From Lachnospiraceae bacterium (lineage in GTDB: Bacteria > Bacillota > Clostridia > Lachnospirales > Lachnospiraceae), in the NCBI GenBank assembly GCA_017437785.1, contig JAFRXH010000062.1:1-64000 (forward strand): DNA of 64,000 nucleotides, written 5' to 3'. The notes under the pieces were generated by a model. The model was not told the DNA's origin. It made no database searches and worked only from the letters and a program-made list of their open reading frames with translations. Of this stretch, positions 50,616 to 59,607 are shown one piece after another. Both the position numbers and the translations under genes were made by a program. The first letter of the stretch is position 1. Each line of letters starts with the position of its first letter.

Positions 50616-53153
50616 TTATGACAGATTGTTCATTTTTGCCTTCTTCAGACAGAGTACGGTTGTGCATAGTATACTAAGCAATAATGTAACCAGGCCAAAG
50701 CAGATAGCAGCAGTTTTGATCCTGTCTTTATAAGTCAACATAATGTGATAGTCACCGGCGGGGATTGTTGTGCTGATGTAGCCGGATCGATCGGCATTAA
50801 GTGTCAGTGGACTTATCAAGCCGTTTTTATCTGCTGCCGCCATGCTCAGATTATCATTATAGGTTAAAGATATGGTTATTGTTTCCGGAGAGGAAAAATC
50901 AGTATCAAATTCTATTTTATCGATGGAAGCAGTTATATTAAGCTTCTGATCGTGAGCATTATGACATATAGGCAAGGATCCTGATATTTCCATCATCCAA
51001 AAGTCCTTAAACCAGTGGACATTTCTTGATATGGCCAGGTCGGGATATCGGTCGATAAAAGATTGCAGCGCATTAAAGTATTCCTCGTCCTGCGGCGAAT
51101 AAAGGATATATTTTATTCCATTATTGACCAACTGATCATGGATCTTGTCTTGTATTTCGATTTTATCGGTTTTGGTCAGATTATTCATAAAATCCCATCC
51201 GGCCATATTTGTCATATGATAATCAAGAACATCACCAATGATACGGTCGCTCTGTTCATAGCTTTCTTTGCTGAAAAGAGGATCATATCCGCTGAGGGTA
51301 AATACCGAATGTGGTACGTTCAGGTTCTTGGTGAGGCAATAGGTACATATGGCGCTGGACCATTCTATAGCCAGATCTTTTGAATAACAGGTCAGGAAAC
51401 GATAGTTTTTATCGATGTCAAGTTCCTTTATCAGGCGTTCTACTTCGGCGTAGTCGGTATCAGGATCGAAATAATCATAGAATTTATCGTTGTTGATATA
51501 GCAGTGTTCTTTAGAATTGATCAGATAAAAGATATTTGCAAAGCCGAGAACAGAGCAGATCAAAAGGAGAGTGTTCAATGCATAATAAATCTTTTTGCCG
51601 GCGGTTGTTCTGATCCTGTTGAGCTCATAGGCGCAGATGATGATCAAAATGGGAATATAAATATATGCACATTTATACAGATATCGGAACTGGTTGAAAA
51701 CCGGTATCCTGAATAGTATCAGGGCCAGGACCTGTTTTTTGCCGGAGCCGAATACTATAAAAAACAGGGCGGCAAAACACAGGGCATGTATGAGCAGATC
51801 CTCCTGAGACAGTTTATCCATGTGGTTATTCCTTCTGAAAGCTAAAAAGCAGTAATATGCGATCATAGCCAGCATGAAAGTGAATATTGAATATGCCATC
51901 ATGGCAAGGGTAAATATCAGGGCTAGATAAAACAATATATGCATTGTTCCCGGTGTGATGAGCCTTGGCTTTGATGACCGGTTTTCAACACACAATACAA
52001 TAACGTACGCCATTAACGTTATCAATACAGGAGCGGTGAAAATAAGGATGAAATAAATGAAGTCATCAAATAAAAAGATGTTAAATAACAGGGTTGATAT
52101 CAATAAAGCGCAGTAGATCAGCAGAAACAGGGTTTTGAGGCGGAGTTCTTTCTGTCTATCGGGCTTTTTAAGTAATTTATTGTCAAAGTATGCATATGCG
52201 GCTTCTATCTGCTCTTTTGTCTGTCTGCTGATCAAAACTGAAAGACATATAAAGGGTGTTATTCCCAATCCGATATGACCAAGTAATCCGGATCTGTCAT
52301 TGATCTGATCAGGTGTATGTATCAGCTCAAGCACTTTGAACAGATTTGTGTGTGGTATCGCTTCGGATAAAAAGCTTGCAGGATTGATCCCTGATCCGGA
52401 ACGGTTGTCTGCGCCTGTAAGCATTGAAAGAAGGAGGGGGGTATTGAGGATACCGAAAATACATAGACATACAAACGTTTGAAGAACGGGTTTAAAGCTT
52501 CTGACCTGAACAGCATAAACGCACTGGATTATACAGTAAACTATTACATAATAACTGCAGTACTGGACATGACCGAGGAGCATGGAAAAAGCGAGGAAGA
52601 GTCCGGGAGCAAACCACTCAAAAGGGCTTCTTCTGCATTTTAACATGATCAATACGAAGAAGGGGATAAAGAAATAGCTGTTGAATGTAAAATAGTAAAA
52701 GCCGTAACTGAAGAAAAAAAGCATACTTGAGTAGGAGATAATGGATATAAGCCTGATGGAGGCGGGAAGTTTCAGTTCGGCAAGAGTAAGATAAAGCATT
52801 ACATTTCCCAGACAATACATGCAGATCATATAAATGACGAGGACTTTTACGTCAAAGGAAAACAGAAAACGGCTTACCGCATATGAAAAATACATAAAAG
52901 GATTGAACTGACCATAGTATCCGCTGGAAAAGATATCCAGCCCCTTGTGGTTGAAAAAATCGTATAGGGGTATCTCGTGTTCAGAAAATATCCTGTTAAA
53001 TACCGTCTCGATCATGGGCTCCCATTGAAGCAGATTATCATCCGCCATCATGGAATTGATATTGGAATGATTGAGCAGACACCAAATTACCGCTGATGCT
53101 ATGATCAGACCAATGATGATCAACATTTTTTTGAACTTTTCAACGGATATCAT
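50616..53153 (-). CDS. YfhO-family large membrane protein
   Basis: The 845-residue product has about 14 membrane helices (to about residue 560), a large extracytoplasmic domain and one last helix near the C-terminus (ICFGLVTLLLSILCTTVLCL). YfhO-like proteins are linked to glycosylation of lipoteichoic acid or other surface polymers. The frame is open to ATG 53183, but AAAAGG nine bases before ATG 53153 favours the later start, which also gives a normal leader. Confidence 0.82.
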   Translation of the reverse strand: MISVEKFKKMLIIIGLIIASAVIWCLLNHSNINSMMADDNLLQWEPMIETVFNRIFSEHEIPLYDFFNHKGLDIFSSGYYGQFNPFMYFSYAVSRFLFSFDVKVLVIYMICMYCLGNVMLYLTLAELKLPASIRLISIISYSSMLFFFSYGFYYFTFNSYFFIPFFVLIMLKCRRSPFEWFAPGLFLAFSMLLGHVQYCSYYVIVYCIIQCVYAVQVRSFKPVLQTFVCLCIFGILNTPLLLSMLTGADNRSGSGINPASFLSEAIPHTNLFKVLELIHTPDQINDRSGLLGHIGLGITPFICLSVLISRQTKEQIEAAYAYFDNKLLKKPDRQKELRLKTLFLLIYCALLISTLLFNIFLFDDFIYFILIFTAPVLITLMAYVIVLCVENRSSKPRLITPGTMHILFYLALIFTLAMMAYSIFTFMLAMIAYYCFLAFRRNNHMDKLSQEDLLIHALCFAALFFIVFGSGKKQVLALILFRIPVFNQFRYLYKCAYIYIPILIIICAYELNRIRTTAGKKIYYALNTLLLICSVLGFANIFYLINSKEHCYINNDKFYDYFDPDTDYAEVERLIKELDIDKNYRFLTCYSKDLAIEWSSAICTYCLTKNLNVPHSVFTLSGYDPLFSKESYEQSDRIIGDVLDYHMTNMAGWDFMNNLTKTDKIEIQDKIHDQLVNNGIKYILYSPQDEEYFNALQSFIDRYPDLAISRNVHWFKDFWMMEISGSLPICHNAHDQKLNITASIDKIEFDTDFSSPETITISLTYNDNLSMAAADKNGLISPLTLNADRSGYISTTIPAGDYHIMLTYKDRIKTAAICFGLVTLLLSILCTTVLCLKKAKMNNLS

Positions 53154-53189
53154 AAGAATCTGCCTTTTCATGGGATTAATCATAACAGT

Positions 53190-53218
53190 ATTTGAACAAA
53201 ACTTGTAGGGAATGTCAA
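53190..53218 (-). promoter_or_regulatory. Promoter of the YfhO-like gene
   Basis: On the minus strand TTGACA (53213-53218), a 17-bp spacer and TCAAAT (53190-53195). The predicted start is about 53184. Confidence 0.7.
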
Positions 53219-53259
53219 GAAAAGAATGGATTTTATAAGCGATTTATAGAAAAATACCC

Positions 53260-53288
53260 TTGACAAGGTACTGTTCTTATCATAAAAT
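53260..53288 (+). promoter_or_regulatory. rpsT promoter
   Basis: TTGACA (53260-53265), 17 bp, TAAAAT (53283-53288). The roughly 80-nt leader contains the palindrome GTCTGTACAGAC near 53299-53310. Confidence 0.9.
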
Positions 53289-53376
53289 CTTTGTTGTGTC
53301 TGTACAGACTGTCCGTGTCCGGCGCTGGCAGATGCAGGAGCTTATTATTAGCATCAAAGTCAGGAGGTACAGGGAC

Positions 53377-53640
53377 TTGGCAAATATCAAATCAGCAAAG
53401 AAGAGGATACTTGTCAGCAGGACCAGGGAAGAGAGAAACAAGGCTATCCGTTCCGGTGTTAAGACCGCTGTAAAGAAGGTTTATGCAGCTATCGAAGCCG
53501 GTGATAAGAAAGCCGCTCAGGAAGCACTCTTAAAGGCCACCAGCACCATAGATAAAGCTACGGGCAAAGGTGTATATCATAAGAATTATGCTTCCCGCAA
53601 GATCTCACGCCTTAATCTTGCCGTAAACAAGTTAGCGTAA
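53377..53640 (+). CDS. rpsT: 30S ribosomal protein S20
   Basis: The 87-residue basic helical protein reads (M)ANIKSAKKRILVSRTREERN and ends KISRLNLAVNKLA. The start codon is TTG 53377 with AGGAGG nine bases upstream; the ANIKSA beginning matches S20 exactly. The rare start recalls E. coli rpsT, where UUG takes part in translational autocontrol. Confidence 0.95.
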   Translation: MANIKSAKKRILVSRTREERNKAIRSGVKTAVKKVYAAIEAGDKKAAQEALLKATSTIDKATGKGVYHKNYASRKISRLNLAVNKLA

Positions 53641-53663
53641 ATAGTAATTAATATCAAATAACA

Positions 53664-53694
53664 CGCCCGGGTACCGTCATGCCCGGGTTTTGTT
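53664..53694 (+). terminator. rpsT terminator
   Basis: CCCGGG pairs with CCCGGG around a ten-nt loop, followed by TTTTGTT. Confidence 0.8.
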
Positions 53695-53710
53695 ATATCC
53701 GGAGGGAGAA

Positions 53711-54148
53711 ATGGAGGATCCTATGCGCAGGCGAATTCTGGCTTATCTTGATTATATAGATAAGATACTGGCTCATGAACTGCCGGTTACTGCTTCTTTT
53801 GATGCAGGCGGGGAATATGTCAGAAAAGCGGCTAAGGATGAGGCGCCTACCCGTAAGGATTATGAAAAGCTGCTTGATACTCACTTGGCACAGGTGGCTT
53901 TTTTCCAGCATGAAAGACTGGTACACCTTATAGTGACAGTACTCTTTGCGCTGCTTACATTTGCAACTTTTATGCTGCTTTTTATGCAGCTTGGCAGGCA
54001 GGAGGATTTTCCCTATGCTCTGCTGGTATTGTTCTTACTTCTTATAGTTCTTCTGGTGCCATATATCTGGCATTATTATCTATTGGAAAACAGCGTGCAG
54101 AAAATGTATAAGCAGTATGATGAGATACTTAAACGCATTCGTCAGTGA
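53711..54148 (+). CDS. Small membrane protein, unknown
   Basis: The 145-residue product has a soluble N-terminal half and two membrane helices (about 75-96 and 102-124), ending EILKRIRQ. GGAGGGAGAA precedes ATG 53711. I know no function. Its last 20 bases, through the TGA stop, are repeated at the far end of the neighbouring minus-strand gene. Confidence 0.75.
   Translation: MEDPMRRRILAYLDYIDKILAHELPVTASFDAGGEYVRKAAKDEAPTRKDYEKLLDTHLAQVAFFQHERLVHLIVTVLFALLTFATFMLLFMQLGRQEDFPYALLVLFLLLIVLLVPYIWHYYLLENSVQKMYKQYDEILKRIRQ
54129..54148 (+). repeat. Direct repeat, left copy
   Basis: TTAAACGCATTCGTCAGTGA matches the copy at 56164-56183 at 19 of 20 positions. The two bracket the 2-kb membrane-protein gene between them. 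Confidence 0.85.
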
Positions 54149-54160
54149 AGCGGTTTATGT

Positions 54161-56173
54161 TCATCTCCAGAATTCAAATGTCTGCTCATAGCGGCTTTTA
54201 GTGTCTGTAAGCAGGGAATGATCTACCAGATCGGGCCCGAAAAGCTGGGTAAAGGAATTAAAGCTGCTTATCAATAACAGGATGCAGCATATATTCCTGA
54301 AAATATTCTTTGTTTTTTCGCCCTTTTCCAGAATTATCCATTGCATAAGAACTGCCGAAATGCCCAGCATGGTAGAAAAATCCATCCTGTATCGGGTTGT
54401 ATAACCGCCGGTTATGCTGGAAATTACGCATGATACCAAGCTGATAAAGAGCAGGATCAAAGCCATGCGCTTTGCTGTATTTGTACGTTCGGTTCTATTT
54501 CCGCAGGGTAAGAGAGAAAGGATACTTGTTAATAAAATCGGAAAAAGAATCAGTACACCACCACTTATTGCCTGAACCAGGGTATCATCTAAGTTGCTCC
54601 ATTTGGTTATTTCGAATTTAACAAATGGAAAATGAGCGGTATAGTATATGGGACGCAGAAAATAGTGCCAGATAGCCATAAGCAAACTGCTGACAGATGG
54701 GTTCTGCTGACGGCCATCTATTGTCAAACCATAAGCAGTACCATAATCGAAAGGATTTCCGAAACGGACATAATTGTACAATAAGATGGGGATAGCTATT
54801 ATTATGACGGGAGATATAAAAGATACCCATCGGTTTAAGTTTTCTTTCTTCACTTTTGCGTATGGAAGTAATAAAGGCGTAAAGGCCAATGCATAGATCA
54901 AGAGATTAGGGCGGCAGGAAGCGATAAGCGCTATGGCGGCAGAGCCACATGCAAAATAAGCATTACCATTACGACCTTCATCGATCGTATTTGCAGCTTT
55001 TATATAGAAATACATCCCGGCTGTCAGCAGACAGATTGCCATAAAGATAGGCACGTAATATGGAAAAGTATCACAGGAGGCCATTAGTGTTAACGGAGTT
55101 GTAATCACAATGGTAAAGAATCCGGTATAAAAACCGGCTATGCTGCCGTATGGGAAGTATCTCTTATATGTTTCAACTAATGCAAGGGTTGTAAGTGCCA
55201 GGAAAAGTGCTAAAAGGATAAGCAGGATAACGGAATGAGGCATATCGCTGCCTGTTATCAGATAGTAAGGCAGATAGAATAGTACACAGGGAAGCGGGCC
55301 GAAGTATGTGTAGTATCTTCCGTTATAAAGAAGCCTGTCTAATTTGAAATCCACGTTTGGATCCATAAGAGCCTGCGGATCATAAGGATCGGCCAGTTCC
55401 AGCAATGATCGCGACGGAAGTTCGGCATCATAGGTATGGCCGGCCGCAAATGATCTGGCCAGTTCGGGGTAAAAACCGAACAGATCCGGGATGTCATTAA
55501 AAAAAGGATTTGAATACAGCAGAGAAGAGATGACGCCAAATATTACGGCACAAAGCAACACATGTACGGCTATATATTTTCTTTTTATGGTAATATCCTG
55601 ATCAAACAGGCGTATATTCCATAGAGGCGATCCCGATCGGAACAGATATATGAAACAAGGCAGTAAAAACATAATGCAGAAACGGTATATCGAGAAAGAA
55701 AAATCGTATCTTACATTTAAGGATAATTGTTTCAGATAAGCATCATCATAAGAAAAATCTATAGATACTGCATTTTGTGCATTTATAGTCAGTGCACAGA
55801 TCCTGCCCTTGTTGTAAGCAAAAGCTTTTTCGTAAACACTTACTTCGCCATTCTCATGATTGCATTTTACAGTGATCCTTGCCGGGAGCTTGGGTGTATA
55901 CTCTACGGTACGGACAGAACCTACAGGTATGCTTTCTTTGACCGGTTCAAAGTAAAAGCCTATATTTTTAATGAGCAGATCTTTATTTGAAAGATTAAGA
56001 TTAAAAAGACCTGATGTTTCGTCGGCTATTTCATCATAGGGCAGGTCGATCGGATGTGGTTCGTTTCCGAGTGAAGTCCAGAAGCGGAAATTAAAAACAA
56101 AAACCTCAACTATCAAAGCGAGGGCAAAAAAAGTCAGGATGATCTTTTTGGGAGTAAAAGCTTTTAAACGCAT
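54161..56173 (-). CDS. Large polytopic membrane protein, possible GT-C glycosyltransferase
   Basis: The 670-residue product has an N-terminal membrane helix, an extracytoplasmic beta-rich domain (about 40-155) and about ten further helices. It resembles GT-C-type membrane glycosyltransferases in layout (acidic loop NPFFNDIPDLFGFYPELARSF), but I see no family-defining motif. It starts inside the right direct repeat (ATGCGTTTAA) and overlaps the DUF1836 gene by ten bases. Confidence 0.75.
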   Translation of the reverse strand: MRLKAFTPKKIILTFFALALIVEVFVFNFRFWTSLGNEPHPIDLPYDEIADETSGLFNLNLSNKDLLIKNIGFYFEPVKESIPVGSVRTVEYTPKLPARITVKCNHENGEVSVYEKAFAYNKGRICALTINAQNAVSIDFSYDDAYLKQLSLNVRYDFSFSIYRFCIMFLLPCFIYLFRSGSPLWNIRLFDQDITIKRKYIAVHVLLCAVIFGVISSLLYSNPFFNDIPDLFGFYPELARSFAAGHTYDAELPSRSLLELADPYDPQALMDPNVDFKLDRLLYNGRYYTYFGPLPCVLFYLPYYLITGSDMPHSVILLILLALFLALTTLALVETYKRYFPYGSIAGFYTGFFTIVITTPLTLMASCDTFPYYVPIFMAICLLTAGMYFYIKAANTIDEGRNGNAYFACGSAAIALIASCRPNLLIYALAFTPLLLPYAKVKKENLNRWVSFISPVIIIAIPILLYNYVRFGNPFDYGTAYGLTIDGRQQNPSVSSLLMAIWHYFLRPIYYTAHFPFVKFEITKWSNLDDTLVQAISGGVLILFPILLTSILSLLPCGNRTERTNTAKRMALILLFISLVSCVISSITGGYTTRYRMDFSTMLGISAVLMQWIILEKGEKTKNIFRNICCILLLISSFNSFTQLFGPDLVDHSLLTDTKSRYEQTFEFWR

Positions 56174-56183
56174 TCGTCAATGA
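56164..56183 (+). repeat. Direct repeat, right copy
   Basis: TTAAACGCATTCGTCAATGA holds the stop of the DUF1836 gene (TTA on this strand) and the start codon of the membrane-protein gene (CAT at 56171-56173). Confidence 0.85.
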
Positions 56184-56754
56184 TCTTTTCAATAAGCAGT
56201 TTCTTTACATAAACATCCAATATAAGCATGCACAGGAATGAAAAGAGCTGCAGGGATTCCTTTTCCTCTTCGTTTTCTATGTCAGAGAAGGTTTCCTTTG
56301 ACTGCGCGTATTTATCCATAACATCTTTTTTCAGCGCTTCGATCTGGTCTTCGCCCAGGTTAAGAGCTTCCGAGTATATGGAAGCGATGTCTATATCTTC
56401 ATCTTTACCATAGTACTTATCTACCAGAGGATTTAACAGACGCTGTATATCGTTGATCGAGAGTACATTTTTAAAGTAATATATGAAGATGAGCAGCAGT
56501 ACGTGCTCTTTATTGTATTTTTTCTTTACAGGCGGCGGCAGCAGGTCGTTTTTTGCATAATTATTGATCATGGTCTTGGTAAGGATCTTATCCTTATCCT
56601 GGAAACGGGCTGTGTTCTTGAGCCTGGTGTCAATAAAAGAAGTGACCTGGTCCATATACAGATCGATATTGGGGATATCCTCGGGTTTGATGAAGCTGAT
56701 GCGGCCAAGGCTTTGCATTATTGAGTTGATAAGATCGCCTGTATCAAGGGTCAT
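56164..56754 (-). CDS. DUF1836 domain protein
   Basis: The 196-residue product has the DUF1836 signature (LTKTMINNYAKNDLLPPP, then KKKYNKEHVLLLIFIYYFK), a MerR-like DNA-binding fold, and an acidic C-terminus. It is probably a transcriptional regulator. It follows the degenerate LytM gene by 11 bases and shares its promoter. Confidence 0.85.
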   Translation of the reverse strand: MTLDTGDLINSIMQSLGRISFIKPEDIPNIDLYMDQVTSFIDTRLKNTARFQDKDKILTKTMINNYAKNDLLPPPVKKKYNKEHVLLLIFIYYFKNVLSINDIQRLLNPLVDKYYGKDEDIDIASIYSEALNLGEDQIEALKKDVMDKYAQSKETFSDIENEEEKESLQLFSFLCMLILDVYVKKLLIEKIIDECV

Positions 56755-56765
56755 GGTTAATCTCC

Positions 56766-57527
56766 TTACCCGTCTATGTTCATTACGCTTACGGGATCTA
56801 CCTTTTTACCGTTTAGGCTTACGGAATAGGTCAGTTCATTACCATCGCCGGTAAATATCATGACGGCGTCGCCGCGTTTTATCTCATCGCCGGCTTCTTT
56901 AAGAGATATTCCTTCGCCGGTATAACTGGTCTTATATCCGTTGCCATGGTTTATGACTATATTGACGAAACCGTCCCCGTCATCACTCATTATCTCTATT
57001 ATACCACTTCCGGCAGCTATGGCGTAGCTGCCCTCATTCATGGTAAAGCGAAGGAGCATATCGTCTTCCGGATCTTCGGCTCCTGCAGCAGTGGCAGGCG
57101 TGACCACCAGAGCATCGCCTTTAACCGGATAAAGCTCGGGAACAGAGGATTCTTCTTCCTCCTTTTTCTGGGTCTCTGCGATCTCTGTACGGGCATTAAG
57201 AGCCAGACTCAATGCTTCAAGCTGTTTTTTCTGCTCTGTGTTTTCCTGGCTTAACTGCGTGAGATTCTCGCTGGCAGTGATCATGGCAGCTTTTAGTTGT
57301 TCATTTTCGTGACGTATGTCTTTAAGGGCACGGTCATCCATAAGCTTAAGGATGAAAACTGCGACCAGTAAGACAAAAAGCACCAGTATATATATGTAGC
57401 TTACGGTAGGGTGCATTATATGGTGGCTGTCGGAAGTGTTGTTGGCAGCGGGGGCCGGCTTTGTATTGGAACGTATATTTTTTTGCTGTTTGGCAGCTTT
57501 TGCATTTTTCTTTTTTTTCTTCGACAT
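56766..57527 (-). CDS. Coiled-coil membrane protein with degenerate LytM domain
   Basis: The 253-residue product has a lysine-rich N-terminus, one membrane helix (about 43-62), a coiled coil (about 70-118), a linker and an M23-like beta domain (about 165-250: SGIIEIMSDDGDGFVNIVINHGNGYKTSYTG). The zinc ligands of active M23 peptidases are missing: there is no early His/Asp pair and the HxH strand reads YTG. Such inactive LytM proteins often activate amidases (as EnvC/NlpD do). Confidence 0.78.
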   Translation of the reverse strand: MSKKKKKNAKAAKQQKNIRSNTKPAPAANNTSDSHHIMHPTVSYIYILVLFVLLVAVFILKLMDDRALKDIRHENEQLKAAMITASENLTQLSQENTEQKKQLEALSLALNARTEIAETQKKEEEESSVPELYPVKGDALVVTPATAAGAEDPEDDMLLRFTMNEGSYAIAAGSGIIEIMSDDGDGFVNIVINHGNGYKTSYTGEGISLKEAGDEIKRGDAVMIFTGDGNELTYSVSLNGKKVDPVSVMNIDG

Positions 57528-57563
57528 TACATTCTCCGATATTCATAGCTTATATAATGGGAG

Positions 57564-57593
57564 ATTATACCACAGATGCATATATTGTTTCAA
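57564..57593 (-). promoter_or_regulatory. Promoter of the LytM-DUF1836-membrane protein unit
   Basis: On the minus strand TTGAAA (57588-57593), an 18-bp spacer and TATAAT (57564-57569). ATCGGAGAATG follows as ribosome site. Confidence 0.8.
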
Positions 57594-57613
57594 ATTGTTT
57601 GTAAATGGGGGAT

Positions 57614-59425
57614 TTATGGCTGTTGAGCGGCAGCAGGATAGAAATCCACTATCAGCAGCTCGTTGCCTGCATATGCGGCTCTGGGGCTTATATCTGTATT
57701 GCCCCTTCGGTTAAGGTAATCCATCATGAGCGGGACTACGCGTTCGGCATGCCAGGATGGAACTACGTAATGCATATGCGCATCTGATGAGAGTCCGGCC
57801 ATGGGCGCAGTTATATTATCAGCTTTGATGAGCTGCGTGGCATGCGGGGTTTCTGCCAGCCATCCGCCGCTTAGGATGAAATTATCAAAAAAGTCATGAT
57901 AGTTGGTCCGATTCAGTGTGCGCAGATCGGTAATTCCCAGCCGTTCGCCCCATAACAGCATACCGTCAAGCAGATAATGATCATCACTATAATTACGCAG
58001 TTCGTTAAGTACGATGGATGTTTCGGTATCCGCAGGAGTTGCTGTATAGTTCATTATGCGCAGACTGCCTATAAACAATAAGGCTAGGCAGGGAACTGTG
58101 AGCATTGCAGGTTTAAAGGAAGAGGCTTCTGTTGAGGCATTCGATCTAAATGCGTTAAGCAGTATAAATCCGCTGAGAAACTCGAATGCCATGCGGGGGC
58201 CGATAGTGGCTCTGCGGGGAGCGTGGCCCGTAAACAGTATCAGGATCATCAGATCGGCCACAAAGCAGGCGAATAACAGGGCTATAAATATACACTCTTT
58301 GGATGAGATCTTTTTCTTTGCCGCTGCTTTGATCAGGAAAATGACCAGGAGGATATCAAGGCAGATGTTCCATCTGAATATGCGCTCTGCCAGATACAGA
58401 ATACTGTGAAGGCCGGGGCTTATGTTTACATAATCCGGTATCCCGGGGAAGTCGAAATTCTGAGAGAAAACGCCGGGGAGCGATCTGAATAGATCGCTTA
58501 GTCCGGAATCTGTCTTTGCGGATTGCAATTGTTTGAGATAATCTACGGAAAAATAGTCAAGATCAGCATATTGGTATTCTTTCAGCAGAACAAGGTCATT
58601 AACGGCAAAGCTAAGGTCATCGCGTTCAAAGCTGAAGCCCTGACTGAAATCATCATCGAGTATCGGGAAAGTGCCGCTGAAGTGGTAATTATTATATTCG
58701 ATCCATTCTTCGCGGTCGCTGAAGAGTCTTTTATTGGCTATGAGGGCTGTAATACATGCAATGGCACATATGGATAGGGTGATAAAAGAAAGAGCGCAGC
58801 GGCGTTTGTCTTTTATAAATTCTCTAAAGAGCATAAGGAAAAGAAAAGGCAGGAGCGGCAGCACACATTCCATACGGATCAGGAAGGCCATAAACATCAT
58901 GATCCCTCCTATAACCGATACTTTGATACGATGGGAGCGGATAGTGCAGGTCATAGTCAGCATGATAATGGCACATAAAGCATAAAGATAGGCATTCCTG
59001 GTAAACTGCACGGATTGATAGAATTCTCCTGCGATATAGAAGTGAAGCAGAAGCAGGGGAAGGATCAAATGCTTATAGTCAAGAAAATATGCCAGTGCCG
59101 CACCGATCAGAGCAGCTGAAAGCGCATTTAAGGATAACTGCGTTATAAGATACCAGTTTATTGAAGGAAATATGGCAAAAAGGGCTTTTAACAGATAACC
59201 GAAGATTACATTAATATATACAAGGTACTGGCTGTTTTCGCCAAAGGCGCCTGCTGCGATCAGGTTCATGGCGGTATCGTCGTTAGTATCAGAGCTGATG
59301 GGCTCAAGCAGAGCATATGGTAAAAAAAGCAGGAGCATCGCAACAAATGCAAAAAGACATCTTTTTTCTTTTGGGCTTAATCTGATCTGTCCGACGGGCT
59401 GCGATACGCTTTTAATCTCGCTCAT
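57614..59425 (-). CDS. Large polytopic membrane protein, unknown
   Basis: The 603-residue product has about 12 membrane helices in the first 460 residues (FLPYALLEPISSDTNDDTAMN between the first two, an acidic loop as in GT-C enzymes) and a soluble C-terminal domain of about 130 residues. A membrane glycosyltransferase role is likely but unproven. AAGGAAA precedes the start. Confidence 0.75.
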   Translation of the reverse strand: MSEIKSVSQPVGQIRLSPKEKRCLFAFVAMLLLFLPYALLEPISSDTNDDTAMNLIAAGAFGENSQYLVYINVIFGYLLKALFAIFPSINWYLITQLSLNALSAALIGAALAYFLDYKHLILPLLLLHFYIAGEFYQSVQFTRNAYLYALCAIIMLTMTCTIRSHRIKVSVIGGIMMFMAFLIRMECVLPLLPFLFLMLFREFIKDKRRCALSFITLSICAIACITALIANKRLFSDREEWIEYNNYHFSGTFPILDDDFSQGFSFERDDLSFAVNDLVLLKEYQYADLDYFSVDYLKQLQSAKTDSGLSDLFRSLPGVFSQNFDFPGIPDYVNISPGLHSILYLAERIFRWNICLDILLVIFLIKAAAKKKISSKECIFIALLFACFVADLMILILFTGHAPRRATIGPRMAFEFLSGFILLNAFRSNASTEASSFKPAMLTVPCLALLFIGSLRIMNYTATPADTETSIVLNELRNYSDDHYLLDGMLLWGERLGITDLRTLNRTNYHDFFDNFILSGGWLAETPHATQLIKADNITAPMAGLSSDAHMHYVVPSWHAERVVPLMMDYLNRRGNTDISPRAAYAGNELLIVDFYPAAAQQP

Positions 59426-59462
59426 AAGTTTCCTTTATCTCCATACATTAAGGGATGTTCCA

Positions 59463-59508
59463 ATCTTATCATCATTGCACAAAAATGACAACTGCAGTTG
59501 GCATTTTT
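59463..59508. promoter_or_regulatory. Minus promoter with 28-bp near-perfect inverted repeat
   Basis: On the minus strand TTGTCA (59486-59491) and TAAGAT (59463-59468) are 17 bp apart. An inverted repeat at 59481-59508, AAAAATG-n-CAACTG with CAGTTG-n-CATTTTT, overlaps the -35. Only one base pair of 14 mismatches. It is a likely operator between divergent genes. Confidence 0.75.
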
Positions 59509-59523
59509 GCACCGCTTCGTTGA

Positions 59524-59553
59524 TTGACAAGAGAGGGGATTTTGCCCTATACT
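59524..59553 (+). promoter_or_regulatory. Promoter of the surface-protein gene
   Basis: TTGACA (59524-59529), 18 bp, TATACT (59548-59553). A GTTGT/ACAAC hairpin (about 59579-59593) lies in the leader before AAAGGAGGG. Confidence 0.8.
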
Positions 59554-59607
59554 ATCATAGAAATTATAGGCATTTTATGTTGTTTTATACAACGAAAGGA
59601 GGGCGTA

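Noticed and set aside
53154-53183. Leaderless start of the YfhO-like gene at ATG 53183
   Set aside because: AAAAGG nine bases before ATG 53153 offers a normal start with a 30-nt leader.
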